From Oscillibacter sp. 1-3 (GTDB taxonomy: Bacteria > Bacillota > Clostridia > Oscillospirales > Oscillospiraceae), in the NCBI RefSeq assembly GCF_000403435.2, contig NZ_KE159709.1:496418-554625 (forward strand): a stretch of 58,208 nt of DNA, read 5' to 3'. Of the stretch, positions 24,919-34,214 are shown in pieces. The notes beneath the pieces are model-generated. The model made no database searches, had not been told where the DNA came from, and saw nothing but the letters and a program-made list of their open reading frames with translations. Every line of letters starts with the position of its first letter. The stretch's first letter is position 1. The translations under genes and the position numbers were made by a program.

Positions 24919-24972
24919 AGAGCGGAAACTGGCCATGATCTGGCTATTATTTTGGAAAGGAGCGAGTGATTC

Positions 24973-27900
24973 ATGAGAGCAGTCAGGAAAAAACCAAATT
25001 ATTCTAGGTGGTTGTCCGTATTGCTGTGCGTGTGTATCATGCTGCCCTATCTGAACGGTTTTACCCTGGCGGCGCAGATGGACAGCCAGGATGGACTGTG
25101 TGAGCACCACCCGGCTCACACTGCGGACTGCGGCTACGTGGAGGCCGTGGAGGGGCGTCCGTGCGCCCACATCCACAGCGAGGAGTGCGGCTATGTGGAG
25201 CAGACCCCGGGGGCTCCCTGTACCCACCGGCACACGGAGGACTGCTATGTGACGGAGTGCGTTCACGTCCACGACGATTCCTGCTATGCCGTGCCGGAGC
25301 CCCCGGCGGATACCGGGGCGGAGATGGACACTGGAGAGACTCCGCCTCCTGCGGATTCAGAGGCGGCCCCGCCTCCGGCGGACGGTGAAGACGATGCGGA
25401 CAGCGGGGAGGAAGTGCCCGCGGCCCCGCAGGAAACGGCGACCCCGCCCGCGGAAATCGAAGACGCGGAACCGCCCCTGGCCGGGCTCTTCGAGGGCCGG
25501 GAGCCGATGAACTGCGCTCACCTGTGTACGGCGGAGAGTGGCTGTGTCACGCTGCGCTGTGAGCATGTACATAATGCGGACTGTGGCTACATTGCGCCTG
25601 CAGGGGCCGCCTGCGCCCACGTCCACGACGAGGCCTGCGGCTATGCGGAGGCCGTGGAGGGCCGTCCCTGTGAGTACGAGTGCCTGCTGTGCGGGACCAA
25701 GGAGGTCCTTTCCTGGAGTTGGACAGATCAGGACGAGGTGCTGATCTACAACGAGGAGACGGCGGCGTGGGGGCTGGCCCTTCCCGGCACCAGTCAGGAG
25801 AATCCTCTGAGCGCCGCTGATTTGTCGGTCCTCCTGCCCGGCGAGGCGGAGGTGGAGCTCAGCGGCGGCAGGAGGGAGACTGCCGCGGTCGTCTGGGACC
25901 TGAGCGGCATCCCCGAGGAGGGGGTCTATGAGGGGGACTTTTTCGTTTACGCTGCCCTGCCCGGGGAATACCGCCTGGACGAGGGTGTTCCGGCCCTGTC
26001 TGTCCTGCTGGATCTGGGCGGGGCGGAGATGTATGCTGATACGCAAAAATATGTTAGCAATTGGAGCTACGTTTCCCACAGTGGCTCTCCGATTACGGAG
26101 AAGACGGACTTCCGCTATGATACCAGTTTGTATTTTCCGATCCCAGCCGACCGGTCTGCTCTGATTAGCCGGCTGAAGAATCTGCTTCCGGAGAAAATCC
26201 TCTGTACGGGCTATAATACCGAAAATCAGTTGGTGCTGGCGGGATTTACTCCGGCAGAGGGACAGACCGGCACGGGACTTCTGCGCGGATATGTTGGAAT
26301 CACATGGAATATTGAGGCGGTTCTGAATTCCGCTGCGTTTGGAGACATGTCCACGTTTACGTTTGAGGGAGCTCCCGTTTCCAACTCCGGTTATAATATT
26401 CGAGTGAACTCAAATAATATGGCCTTGCCGGACAACGCGAACGATACCTCCGAGATTCAAGGCGTTTTGAATCTGACGGTTACATTGCACGATGTGGATT
26501 TGAGCCGCCATGTTGAGACTGCGGCCAATCCCGCCAATACCACAGTGAACCTGTTTGACTACTGTGTTGACCCGGACCGGGATGGGGCCGATGGCGAGAA
26601 TGACCTTTTGGGAAAATCAGAGTGGCACGTGGGTCAAAATGGCGTGAATTCTGTGCGGACCACGGTAAAGGACTGGCAGGACAAAGGCATCAACAACGGT
26701 CACTTGCTGATTTTTGGAGATGGAGTGATTCACGCCGGCTTTTGGAACAAGGGCGCGGGCGCGGGCACTGATTATGGCAAGACCCACGCCGGTATGATGG
26801 GGATTGTTGAATCGGAATTGGGCGAAAATGGCTATCCGACGATCAATACAGGCAGCATGGACGATCAGATTTCCGGTTATGAGGGAATTGCCGACTGGAA
26901 GCTCTGCGGCGATCACGAGGGGGCGGAGGGCAGCCAGTGGACCGGCGCGCCTTACAGCTCAATAGAGCCGAAAAACATCAGCAATACAGTGCGGAGCCAA
27001 TGGGATGGAAACGCCTCTCTGGATTATTTGTTTGATCCCCTTGAAAGCCATGATGGAAAAGTTGCTCATACGGATGTAAAGGGCCTCTTCCAATTGGATT
27101 CCATGGGCTATTACTATTACGACATGCGCCGGAATTTTGCTGAGTATGACGAAGACACCAACAGCTTTGTCCTCTTTGATGCCCCAGCCGCCCAGCGTAC
27201 CGACAACAGCTACCAAAACGGCGGATTTGACGGTGAGCGGAGCGTTGGCAACTTCCTGCCTTTCAATACCGCTGAACAGGTCTTTGACGGGATCAGGGAC
27301 GGCAAACTTTACAGCAGTGAAAATATCAAGACCAGCAATAACCTTGTACAAGGCGGCAATTATCTGAATCACCATCTTGGAATGACAGTGAGCATTGACT
27401 TCCGCCAGCCTGCGGGAGGCTTGGTCAATGCGGGTATCAGCGGAAATGTGCCCATGACCTTCCAGTTCTCCGGTGACGATGATGTCTGGGTGTTCATCGA
27501 CGATGTGCTGGTGCTGGATTTGGGCGGCACGCACAGCGAGATTTATGGAACAATTGATTTTTCTACCGGAGCGGTTTCCGTGGGACAGAGCTGGAAAACC
27601 AACGGGTTTCCCTACAAGTCCGATGGCACCGTAGACGTTGGTGCACTGACCCAGAACGCCATTCAAAACACGACGCTGAAGAAGCAGTTTGAGGAAGTCG
27701 GAAAAGAGGATACGGTCAGCTGGAACGGCAATACCTTTGCCAGCGACACCGACCACACCTTGAAGATGTTCTATCTGGAACGGGGCAACTATGACTCCAG
27801 CCTGGCTCTCCGCTTTAATCTCCAGCCCCAGCTGAACCAGCAGATCAAGAAGGTGGATCAGGCGGGGCAGCCTATGCAGGGCGTGGAATTTAAGCTGTAT

Positions 27901-30900
27901 CCTGCTGAGGAGACCGGGAATGGCCAGGGCGCTGTGGAGTGCTTCTATACCGACAGCAAGACCAGCAGCAGGATGCGTGTACAGAACAACCGGAAGTTCT
28001 ATGTCACCCAGAGCGGCAATCAGGCGCTCTGTACACTGAAAACCGATATAGACGGCGCTGCGAAGTTTTTGGACAGTGACGGGAATCCCTTTAACTTCGC
28101 CGACCTGGGCGAGCGGTACTACATTCTGAAAGAGAGCGGCACGCCTCCCGGATACCGGCCGCTGCCGGTGGATATCGTGCTGCACTACGACACGGAGACG
28201 TCCATGCTCTCCGTGGCCAACCGCTGGACCACGGGAGCCTACGCCTGTTCTGTCTCCAACATCTCGGGTGCGGGGGCGCTGACATATGGCCACTTTGAGA
28301 ACGGAAATATCCAGCAGGACAAAAACAAACCGGTTTCCGCTGACAAGCAGGAAAAGGGCCTGATTTTGGCGGTCCCTATGCTGCTGCAGAGGAGCCAGTC
28401 AAAATGGATCGCCCTGTATGGCAGCAATCTGTACGGCTTCGGTTCGGTCCGTCCGGCGGAGCGGACTGCGGAAGAGTGGCGGAAAGCGGTTCTGGGGGCC
28501 GCGCTGCGGCAGGCCGCGGCCGGAGAGGGATACGCCGAATGGCACCTGGACTGGGATGCGGAGAACAATCGTCTGATCGGCGAGCTGGATGATCTGCCAG
28601 GCCTCGCCAGCCGGTATCAGATCAATGGCGGCGATGATATGCGCATGGTGTATGGCATCATCGAGCCGGCGGCGCTGTCAGCGCTGGGGATCTCCGGCGC
28701 GGATTCCGCTGCCCGCTACAAGGCCCTGGGAGACTATGTGCAGGCAAATGGCGTGGAGAAAACCCTGGCAGCTATTATGGCGGTGCAGGTCTCTGACACG
28801 GGAAGCAATTTGGGATTCAGCTTCCTGAATGTGGACCAGTTCAACCGGAACTTCCGCTCCCTGATCTATATTCCCAACGAGCAGCGTGAACTCTGGGTTA
28901 TGAAGGTGGACCAGAAGGGAGTTCCCCGCAGCGGCGCGGAATTTACGCTTTTTAAGGATCAGGCCTGCACAGATGCTGCCGCCAAGGGCGTCACCGGCGC
29001 AGATGGACGGCTGGTGTTCTCCCCCGGTGATGATACCGGCGCCGGTTACGCGAAAATGGTTTGGTCCCAGGGCGCACAGACCCGTTATTACCTCAAGGAG
29101 ACAGGTGCGCCCGCCGGGTGCAGGCTGAACAGCGCCGTCATTCCCGTGGTGGTGGGAATCTATTCCATCTATGCCGACGCGGGCGAGGCGGACAATGATG
29201 TCTCCGTCATAGCCGGCGTGGGCCGTTTGACACAGACCATGCGCCAGTACGCCATGGACAACGATGTGGACATCACGCTCCGGGATATTACCGCCATTGG
29301 ACAGTACCAGCCGTCCGGGAAAGACGCGCTTCCCGGCGACTGGACGGACATGGAGCTGGAAACCACGCTGGAAAACAATCCTATTTTACGCTCCATGAAT
29401 CTGCACTATCAGCGGAACGCGGTGGTGGACTATGGCCTTCACGACGAGGACGGCGGGAAAAATTTTAACCCCTTCTTTGTCACTGACACCGGCTTCATCC
29501 GCGCCAGGGTGGAGCAGTACGACTCCAGCCGCTGGCCTGGCGGCCCTTATGAGGGCTACGACGCGGATACCAACAGGGATGATCTGGGAGAGCTGAATCT
29601 CACCAGCCTGTTCAGCCTGCTGAATATCGTGGTGGTGACCGACCGGGAGGAGAGCCCTGCTCAAGATACCGGGGATCTGCTGATTAGTAAGATGGTCACA
29701 GGAAGCGGCAATCCTGCGGACTATACCAGGAGCTTCCAGTTTTTGATTGCCCTGGAGGATGCCGATGGCAAGACTCTGACCGGCAGATACAACTTCTATG
29801 GCAGCGACAAGGCGGGAGATGTTGCCAGCGGTGAAACACTTTTTTTGCACCATGATGAGAGCATTACCATTCAGGGCCTGCCCGTGGGAACAAGGTTTAC
29901 GGTAAAGGAGACGCTGCCTGGGACGGAGAGCGGCATTTGGTATGTGATTCCGACCGACGGCGTCATCTCTGGAACCATCCGGAAAGATGAGACTGAGAGA
30001 GCTGAGTTCATCAACAGCAGAGAGAAGCCGGTGGTTGGCAGTCTGACTATCAAAAAGGACTTCGGCGGCGTGTTTGAGCCCGGCGAGGCAAAGACCAAGG
30101 TCTTTACATTTACTGTTACAGGACCAGACGGCTACTCCGAGGCTGTCAGTATTACCGGAGATGGCAGCCAGACCCTCACTGGCCTGGTTCCCGGTGAGTA
30201 TCAGGTTGTGGAAAAGAGGGACGGCATTGACATCCAGGATTACACCGTAAGTGTGACGGGTGAGGGGAGTGTCACAGTCACGGCCGGCAGAGGGGAATCC
30301 GTTACGGTCACCAACACCTATACGCCGAAAGACCCAGCGGCCGGCAGTCTGCGGATTAAGAAGACAGTCACCGGCTCCGGTGGAGACAAGACGAAGGAAT
30401 TTACATTTACTGTGATTCTGAAAAAGGTCAATGGCGATACGCTTGAGGGCTCCTACAATTACACCGGCAGTAAAATCGGCACGCTGTCCAGTGGTCAGAG
30501 CGTCAAGCTCAAGCATGATGAGTTTGTCAAAATCACAGGTCTGCCCCTTGGAACGCTGTACACGGTGGAGGAGAGCGATCATGAGGGCTATACCGTAATC
30601 AGTTCCGGAGAGACGGGAACCATTGAGAGCGGGAAGGAATTGGAGGCTGCTTTTACGAACAACAGGCCGGGCTCCACTCCGACTCCAGATCCCGGCCCTG
30701 GTCCAGATCCAGACCCCGATCCAGATCCAGACCCCGATCCCGACCCCGATCCAGATCCAGATCCCGACCCCGACCCCGACCCCGATCCTGACCCTGAACC
30801 CGATCCCGATCCGGAGCCCAAATTCCCCGATTATCCTACGGAGCTCCCGGACCCTAACGACCCTGACAGTCCAAACACGATCACGATCTGGGAGGATGGC

Positions 30901-31095
30901 GTACCTACGACCTATATCAAGATTTGGGACCCAGAAAAAGGGGAGTGGGTCTATATTCCAGAGAATGAGGTGCCTCTGATTCCTATGACGGAGGATGCGG
31001 TGGATTCCATGCCATGGACTATGGCGTGTCTGGCCTCTCTGGCGGGCCTCTGCGCGCTCCTGCTGAAAAAGAAAAGGCCTGAAGAGGAGGCTTGA
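24973..31095 (+). CDS. Giant fibro-slime/SpaA-type surface protein
   Basis: The 2040-residue exported protein has a signal peptide (about 1-34), two blocks of Cys/His repeats (about 40-100 and 180-240; CAHIHSEECGYVE, CTHRHTEDCY, CEHVHNADCGY) separated by a Pro/Glu linker, and a fibro-slime/PA14-like domain around 560-960 with FSGDDDVWVFIDDVLVLDLG. SpaA/Cna-B-like domains start near 953 (VDQAGQPMQGVEFKLY) and 1305 (VDQKGVPRSGAEFTLF). Three further beta domains begin near 1566, 1687 and 1790 (LLISKMVTGSG, LTIKKDFGG, LRIKKTVTGSG). A (DP)n spacer at about 1904-1948 precedes a C-terminal membrane segment and KKKRPEEEA. IPMTED stands where a sortase LPXTG motif would be expected. It is probably a wall-attached adhesin or stalk. 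Its ligand is unknown. Confidence 0.88.
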   Translation: MRAVRKKPNYSRWLSVLLCVCIMLPYLNGFTLAAQMDSQDGLCEHHPAHTADCGYVEAVEGRPCAHIHSEECGYVEQTPGAPCTHRHTEDCYVTECVHVHDDSCYAVPEPPADTGAEMDTGETPPPADSEAAPPPADGEDDADSGEEVPAAPQETATPPAEIEDAEPPLAGLFEGREPMNCAHLCTAESGCVTLRCEHVHNADCGYIAPAGAACAHVHDEACGYAEAVEGRPCEYECLLCGTKEVLSWSWTDQDEVLIYNEETAAWGLALPGTSQENPLSAADLSVLLPGEAEVELSGGRRETAAVVWDLSGIPEEGVYEGDFFVYAALPGEYRLDEGVPALSVLLDLGGAEMYADTQKYVSNWSYVSHSGSPITEKTDFRYDTSLYFPIPADRSALISRLKNLLPEKILCTGYNTENQLVLAGFTPAEGQTGTGLLRGYVGITWNIEAVLNSAAFGDMSTFTFEGAPVSNSGYNIRVNSNNMALPDNANDTSEIQGVLNLTVTLHDVDLSRHVETAANPANTTVNLFDYCVDPDRDGADGENDLLGKSEWHVGQNGVNSVRTTVKDWQDKGINNGHLLIFGDGVIHAGFWNKGAGAGTDYGKTHAGMMGIVESELGENGYPTINTGSMDDQISGYEGIADWKLCGDHEGAEGSQWTGAPYSSIEPKNISNTVRSQWDGNASLDYLFDPLESHDGKVAHTDVKGLFQLDSMGYYYYDMRRNFAEYDEDTNSFVLFDAPAAQRTDNSYQNGGFDGERSVGNFLPFNTAEQVFDGIRDGKLYSSENIKTSNNLVQGGNYLNHHLGMTVSIDFRQPAGGLVNAGISGNVPMTFQFSGDDDVWVFIDDVLVLDLGGTHSEIYGTIDFSTGAVSVGQSWKTNGFPYKSDGTVDVGALTQNAIQNTTLKKQFEEVGKEDTVSWNGNTFASDTDHTLKMFYLERGNYDSSLALRFNLQPQLNQQIKKVDQAGQPMQGVEFKLYPAEETGNGQGAVECFYTDSKTSSRMRVQNNRKFYVTQSGNQALCTLKTDIDGAAKFLDSDGNPFNFADLGERYYILKESGTPPGYRPLPVDIVLHYDTETSMLSVANRWTTGAYACSVSNISGAGALTYGHFENGNIQQDKNKPVSADKQEKGLILAVPMLLQRSQSKWIALYGSNLYGFGSVRPAERTAEEWRKAVLGAALRQAAAGEGYAEWHLDWDAENNRLIGELDDLPGLASRYQINGGDDMRMVYGIIEPAALSALGISGADSAARYKALGDYVQANGVEKTLAAIMAVQVSDTGSNLGFSFLNVDQFNRNFRSLIYIPNEQRELWVMKVDQKGVPRSGAEFTLFKDQACTDAAAKGVTGADGRLVFSPGDDTGAGYAKMVWSQGAQTRYYLKETGAPAGCRLNSAVIPVVVGIYSIYADAGEADNDVSVIAGVGRLTQTMRQYAMDNDVDITLRDITAIGQYQPSGKDALPGDWTDMELETTLENNPILRSMNLHYQRNAVVDYGLHDEDGGKNFNPFFVTDTGFIRARVEQYDSSRWPGGPYEGYDADTNRDDLGELNLTSLFSLLNIVVVTDREESPAQDTGDLLISKMVTGSGNPADYTRSFQFLIALEDADGKTLTGRYNFYGSDKAGDVASGETLFLHHDESITIQGLPVGTRFTVKETLPGTESGIWYVIPTDGVISGTIRKDETERAEFINSREKPVVGSLTIKKDFGGVFEPGEAKTKVFTFTVTGPDGYSEAVSITGDGSQTLTGLVPGEYQVVEKRDGIDIQDYTVSVTGEGSVTVTAGRGESVTVTNTYTPKDPAAGSLRIKKTVTGSGGDKTKEFTFTVILKKVNGDTLEGSYNYTGSKIGTLSSGQSVKLKHDEFVKITGLPLGTLYTVEESDHEGYTVISSGETGTIESGKELEAAFTNNRPGSTPTPDPGPGPDPDPDPDPDPDPDPDPDPDPDPDPDPDPDPEPDPDPEPKFPDYPTELPDPNDPDSPNTITIWEDGVPTTYIKIWDPEKGEWVYIPENEVPLIPMTEDAVDSMPWTMACLASLAGLCALLLKKKRPEEEA
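30688..30815 (+). repeat. Tandem 6-base repeat encoding Asp-Pro wall spacer
   Basis: Units of GAYCCN (GATCCA, GACCCC, GATCCC) encode about 20 Asp-Pro pairs. Such spacers span the cell wall. The low-complexity repeat is liable to slip and vary in length between strains. Confidence 0.9.
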
Positions 31096-31120
31096 TGAAT
31101 CCACAAAAGGGGTAAAGCAA

Positions 31121-31155
31121 AGAACCGGACGCCTTGAGGGCGTCCGGTTCTTTTA
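31121..31155 (+). terminator. Terminator of the surface protein gene
   Basis: AGAACCGGACGCC, 5-base loop, GGCGTCCGGTTCT, then TTT. Confidence 0.9.
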
Positions 31156-31159
31156 CTGC

Positions 31160-31625
31160 ACAACGCTGGAGCGTGGAGATATGAGTTAGGCGCAAAGAGC
31201 ACATAAACAGTGATGCGGCAAACGTGCCGGTTGTGTCAGTCTCGGTCCATCAACTCAAAAGTATGGAGGGAATCGCGGTCGTTTTCGGCTGACAGCAGAG
31301 ACTCCATCGGGGCCGATCACGGTTGCGTGCAATTTTGTGTCCCCCTCCCGGTTCGCCTGACTGACGTATTCTCTGTTTTCCCCTCCATTGGAACTTTCAT
31401 GAACCTTGAAGCAGGTAGAGTCCGGGCTTAAATATTCCATATTGGACAGAAAGTCAAAGCGGGCGCTCCGCGCGGTTCAAGCCCCGATAGATTGCCCATA
31501 GCCGCTCTGTGATTCGGAACGCTAACCTTTCCGTAAGCCGCCGCGGGGAGATTTGCATCAGACGAAAAGATTTCTGCATTTTTTACAGGAAACAGCAATG
31601 GATATTGCTTGGACGGCATGCGGGA
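31160..31625 (-). other. Intergenic stretch with unidentified coding debris
   Basis: I see no gene with an RBS. Two overlapping minus-strand frames (about 31619-31428 and 31440-31255) meet at CCAATATGGAATATTTAA. Read across a shift, they give DFLSNMEYLSPDSTCFKVHE followed by SSNGGENREYV, which looks like real protein. I do not recognise it. It may be a decayed gene of about 120 residues. Confidence 0.35.
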
Positions 31626-32465
31626 TCAGATATTCAATAGAATCAGCGCTCCGGCAATCATTGCGGTGGAGATTGTCTCTCGTCTGGTAAGGCGTTCTTT
31701 GAACAGCAGTACGCCGGCGGTATTGACAATTAAAATAACCGCACCGCTGTAAACAGGAAATACGATGTAGGACGGCAGCGCAGCTGCGGCGCCAATCATT
31801 CCATAGGTAATTCCTGCGTTTGGAATACCAACCAATGCTCCATAAATAATATCTTTACGGGAGAGAGGCGCTTTTTGGAGCAGAACAATTACGGCCATGA
31901 TGAGAGCACAGAGGAAAAATGTAATGAAGGTATACAGATTCTTTATCTCCGGCAAAAAGAGAATTCCGAATATTTTGGAAATGAAGTCGATAAAACCGCC
32001 CAGGATCAAAACCAGTGACAACAGAATATAGTTCTTTTTTCCGCTGTCCATATGCCTGTCGTAGGAATAGAAGACAGCCGCGGCCGCCAATACAATCCCA
32101 CAGGCCTTTACTGCCGTTGGATATTCCCGAAAGATGAAAACGGAGAGTATGGTGGGGATTAGAATTCCAAGACGGTTATATGTGGTGGTGATTCCCGCGC
32201 CATTGCTGTGAAGACTGCGCTGCTGGATCAGCATACACGCTGTCATGAGGCAGGCGCTTGCCAATGCGAGCCCCAAAAGAGGCCATATGGTTTTTCCAGA
32301 GAGCTCCTGGCCGGTAAATCCGCCGCTTAAAAGAAGAATGAGACATGCGCCGAATACGTAATTATATAAGACGACAGAGGCTCGATGTGTTCCGGCTTTT
32401 TCCGCATACTTCATGGAAAAAACCAGAGTTGAATTGGCTGCAATGGCAATCAAAAGGCTGCCCAT
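31626..32465 (-). CDS. EamA/DMT-family membrane transporter
   Basis: The 279-residue, nine- to ten-helix membrane protein has two similar halves, each ending in the EamA pattern (YPTAVKACGIVLAAAAVF; VNTAGVLLFKERLTRRETIS, then LILLNI). Members export amino acids, nucleosides or other metabolites. It follows the amidohydrolase gene by 54 bases on the same strand, so it may export a product of, or import a substrate for, that enzyme. The start codon has a weak RBS, and the first helix may be short. Confidence 0.8.
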   Translation of the reverse strand: MGSLLIAIAANSTLVFSMKYAEKAGTHRASVVLYNYVFGACLILLLSGGFTGQELSGKTIWPLLGLALASACLMTACMLIQQRSLHSNGAGITTTYNRLGILIPTILSVFIFREYPTAVKACGIVLAAAAVFYSYDRHMDSGKKNYILLSLVLILGGFIDFISKIFGILFLPEIKNLYTFITFFLCALIMAVIVLLQKAPLSRKDIIYGALVGIPNAGITYGMIGAAAALPSYIVFPVYSGAVILIVNTAGVLLFKERLTRRETISTAMIAGALILLNI

Positions 32466-32519
32466 ATTGTTTTTTTGTCGCAGCTTCCCGGCGGAGAGAA
32501 ACTGCCGCGTCCTCTGCTG

Positions 32520-34190
32520 TTACCGCTCATAGATAAACGTTCCATCCAGCATTGTCTTTTCCACCTTAATTTCCTTAATAGATTCATCGTCGATGGTCAA
32601 GAGATTTCTGTCAAGCAGGACCATATCGGCGACTTTTCCAGGTTCTATCGAGCCTTTGTAATGTTCTTCTCCATTTTGGATGGCGCCGTTCAGCGTGAGC
32701 ATCCGCAGGGCCTGCGTCAGTGTGATTTTTTCCTTTTCCCCAAGGCAGTGGCCGCGCATTCCCTTCCGCGTGACTGCGGAGTACATACTCCAGAAAGGAT
32801 TGACATCAGCGCAGGGCATATCTGTGCTGAGCGAGCAAATGACGCCGGCGTTCAGATAGGATTTCAACGGCAGAAACTCCTCTTGCTTTTCCGGTGTCAA
32901 GATGGCGTCATAGCCGTCCGCCTCTCCATAGATAAAGGAGCCCTGGACCGATGCCATAATGCCGACCTCGCCCATTTTGGAGAGCGTTTCTGCGGTCGGG
33001 TAATAGGCGTGGATAATGTGGTGCCTGTGCGGCCGGGGATTGGCTTTGATTGCCTTGTACATTGCGTCCACTGCCTTTTCAATTGCCACATCGCCCATCA
33101 CATGGATTCCCACATCCCAGCCGCTGTTATGAGCGGTTTTGATATAGCCGTCCAGCTTGTCAAGGTCAAGGCGCAGGTTCAGCTTCCGCAGACCGGATTC
33201 TCCCTTATAGGGCCAGGATTTCAGAGCGGTTCCGGAGGTCAGGCCGCCGTCAACGGCCATTTTCAGTGAGGTGTAGCGAATCCATTCGTCGCCATAGCCG
33301 GAGCTGAAGTGATAATGGTCAATCAGTGTGCTCAGGGCAGCCTCGTCCTGCATCAGCGTAAAACCATACCAGTTGGGCATTAGATCAATACGGCAGCTTA
33401 ATTTGCCCTGTTTTTTGAGATTATGATACGCCTTGCAGACCGCTGCGCTGACCCCCGGCTCTGAAACGCTGGTAATGCCATAGGTCTTATACCGCTCCAG
33501 GGCAAGAGAGATCGACTTTTCCAGGATACCTGTGGACGGCTCGCCTCTGCCTGCGCCGAATTCATCGGAGCCGAAGGGACCGGGCATGACCGCCCTGACC
33601 AGAAGCACCGCATTGCCGTGGAGTACGCCGGTGGGCTCCCCGGTTTTGGGGTCCCGCTCAATTTTCCCCTTCTCGGGGTCGGGGGTGTCTTTGGTGATGC
33701 CGGCTGCCGCAAGAGCTAAGCTGTTAACGCTGCTGGCCCCAAAGATCCGTTCAATTACTACGGGGTTCTCAGGACTGGCGGCGTCCAGGTCATAGCGGTT
33801 TGGCGCACGGTTTTCCTCAAATTGCGATTCAATGTAGCTGCCGCCTTGAAGCCACTGCCCCTTCTTCATTCCGGAGAGCCGGTCTGCGATTTTCCTTTGC
33901 AGGTCCGCAACGGTGGTAATGCCAAACACTACGATGCCGTCATACATCAGGCCGGCTTCCCAGATGTGGTTGTGTCCATCGTGGATACCCGGAATCAGGG
34001 ACTTTCCGCGGCAGTCAATTCTTTTCGTATGACTGTCAGCAAGGGCACAGACATCTTCGCTGCTGCCTACGGCGATAATCCGATTTCCGCAAACTGCCAC
34101 AGCCTGAAAAATATCGTCATTTTCGTTGATAGAGTGTACTACGGCATTGTACAGTATAATATCGGGAATTTCCTTCTGCTTTAATAACAT
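32520..34190 (-). CDS. YtcJ-like metal-dependent amidohydrolase
   Basis: The 556-residue amidohydrolase-superfamily protein has the metal ligand motif HDGHNHI near residue 70-76 after SLIPGIHD, then ESQFEENRAPNRYDLD, a mid-barrel HVMGDVAIEKAVDAM, HHIIHAYYPTAET, and the late Asp in CSLSTDMPCADVNP. Family members hydrolyse N-substituted formamides and related C-N bonds. The substrate here is unknown. It lies between nhaC (24 bases upstream) and the EamA gene, suggesting an uptake/hydrolysis/export unit controlled by the PucR-type regulator upstream. Confidence 0.85.
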   Translation of the reverse strand: MLLKQKEIPDIILYNAVVHSINENDDIFQAVAVCGNRIIAVGSSEDVCALADSHTKRIDCRGKSLIPGIHDGHNHIWEAGLMYDGIVVFGITTVADLQRKIADRLSGMKKGQWLQGGSYIESQFEENRAPNRYDLDAASPENPVVIERIFGASSVNSLALAAAGITKDTPDPEKGKIERDPKTGEPTGVLHGNAVLLVRAVMPGPFGSDEFGAGRGEPSTGILEKSISLALERYKTYGITSVSEPGVSAAVCKAYHNLKKQGKLSCRIDLMPNWYGFTLMQDEAALSTLIDHYHFSSGYGDEWIRYTSLKMAVDGGLTSGTALKSWPYKGESGLRKLNLRLDLDKLDGYIKTAHNSGWDVGIHVMGDVAIEKAVDAMYKAIKANPRPHRHHIIHAYYPTAETLSKMGEVGIMASVQGSFIYGEADGYDAILTPEKQEEFLPLKSYLNAGVICSLSTDMPCADVNPFWSMYSAVTRKGMRGHCLGEKEKITLTQALRMLTLNGAIQNGEEHYKGSIEPGKVADMVLLDRNLLTIDDESIKEIKVEKTMLDGTFIYER

Positions 34191-34214
34191 ATCGGTGTAT
34201 CCTTTCAGCCGCGC

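Noticed and set aside
30688..30815. Regular short repeats that might be mistaken for a CRISPR array
   Set aside because: The period is six bases, in frame, and encodes Asp-Pro. There are no spacers and no cas genes.
29386..31104. A 572-residue open frame antisense to the surface protein, with a glycine/isoleucine-rich repeat
   Set aside because: The low-complexity part is simply the reverse of the Asp-Pro repeat. No RBS or domain.
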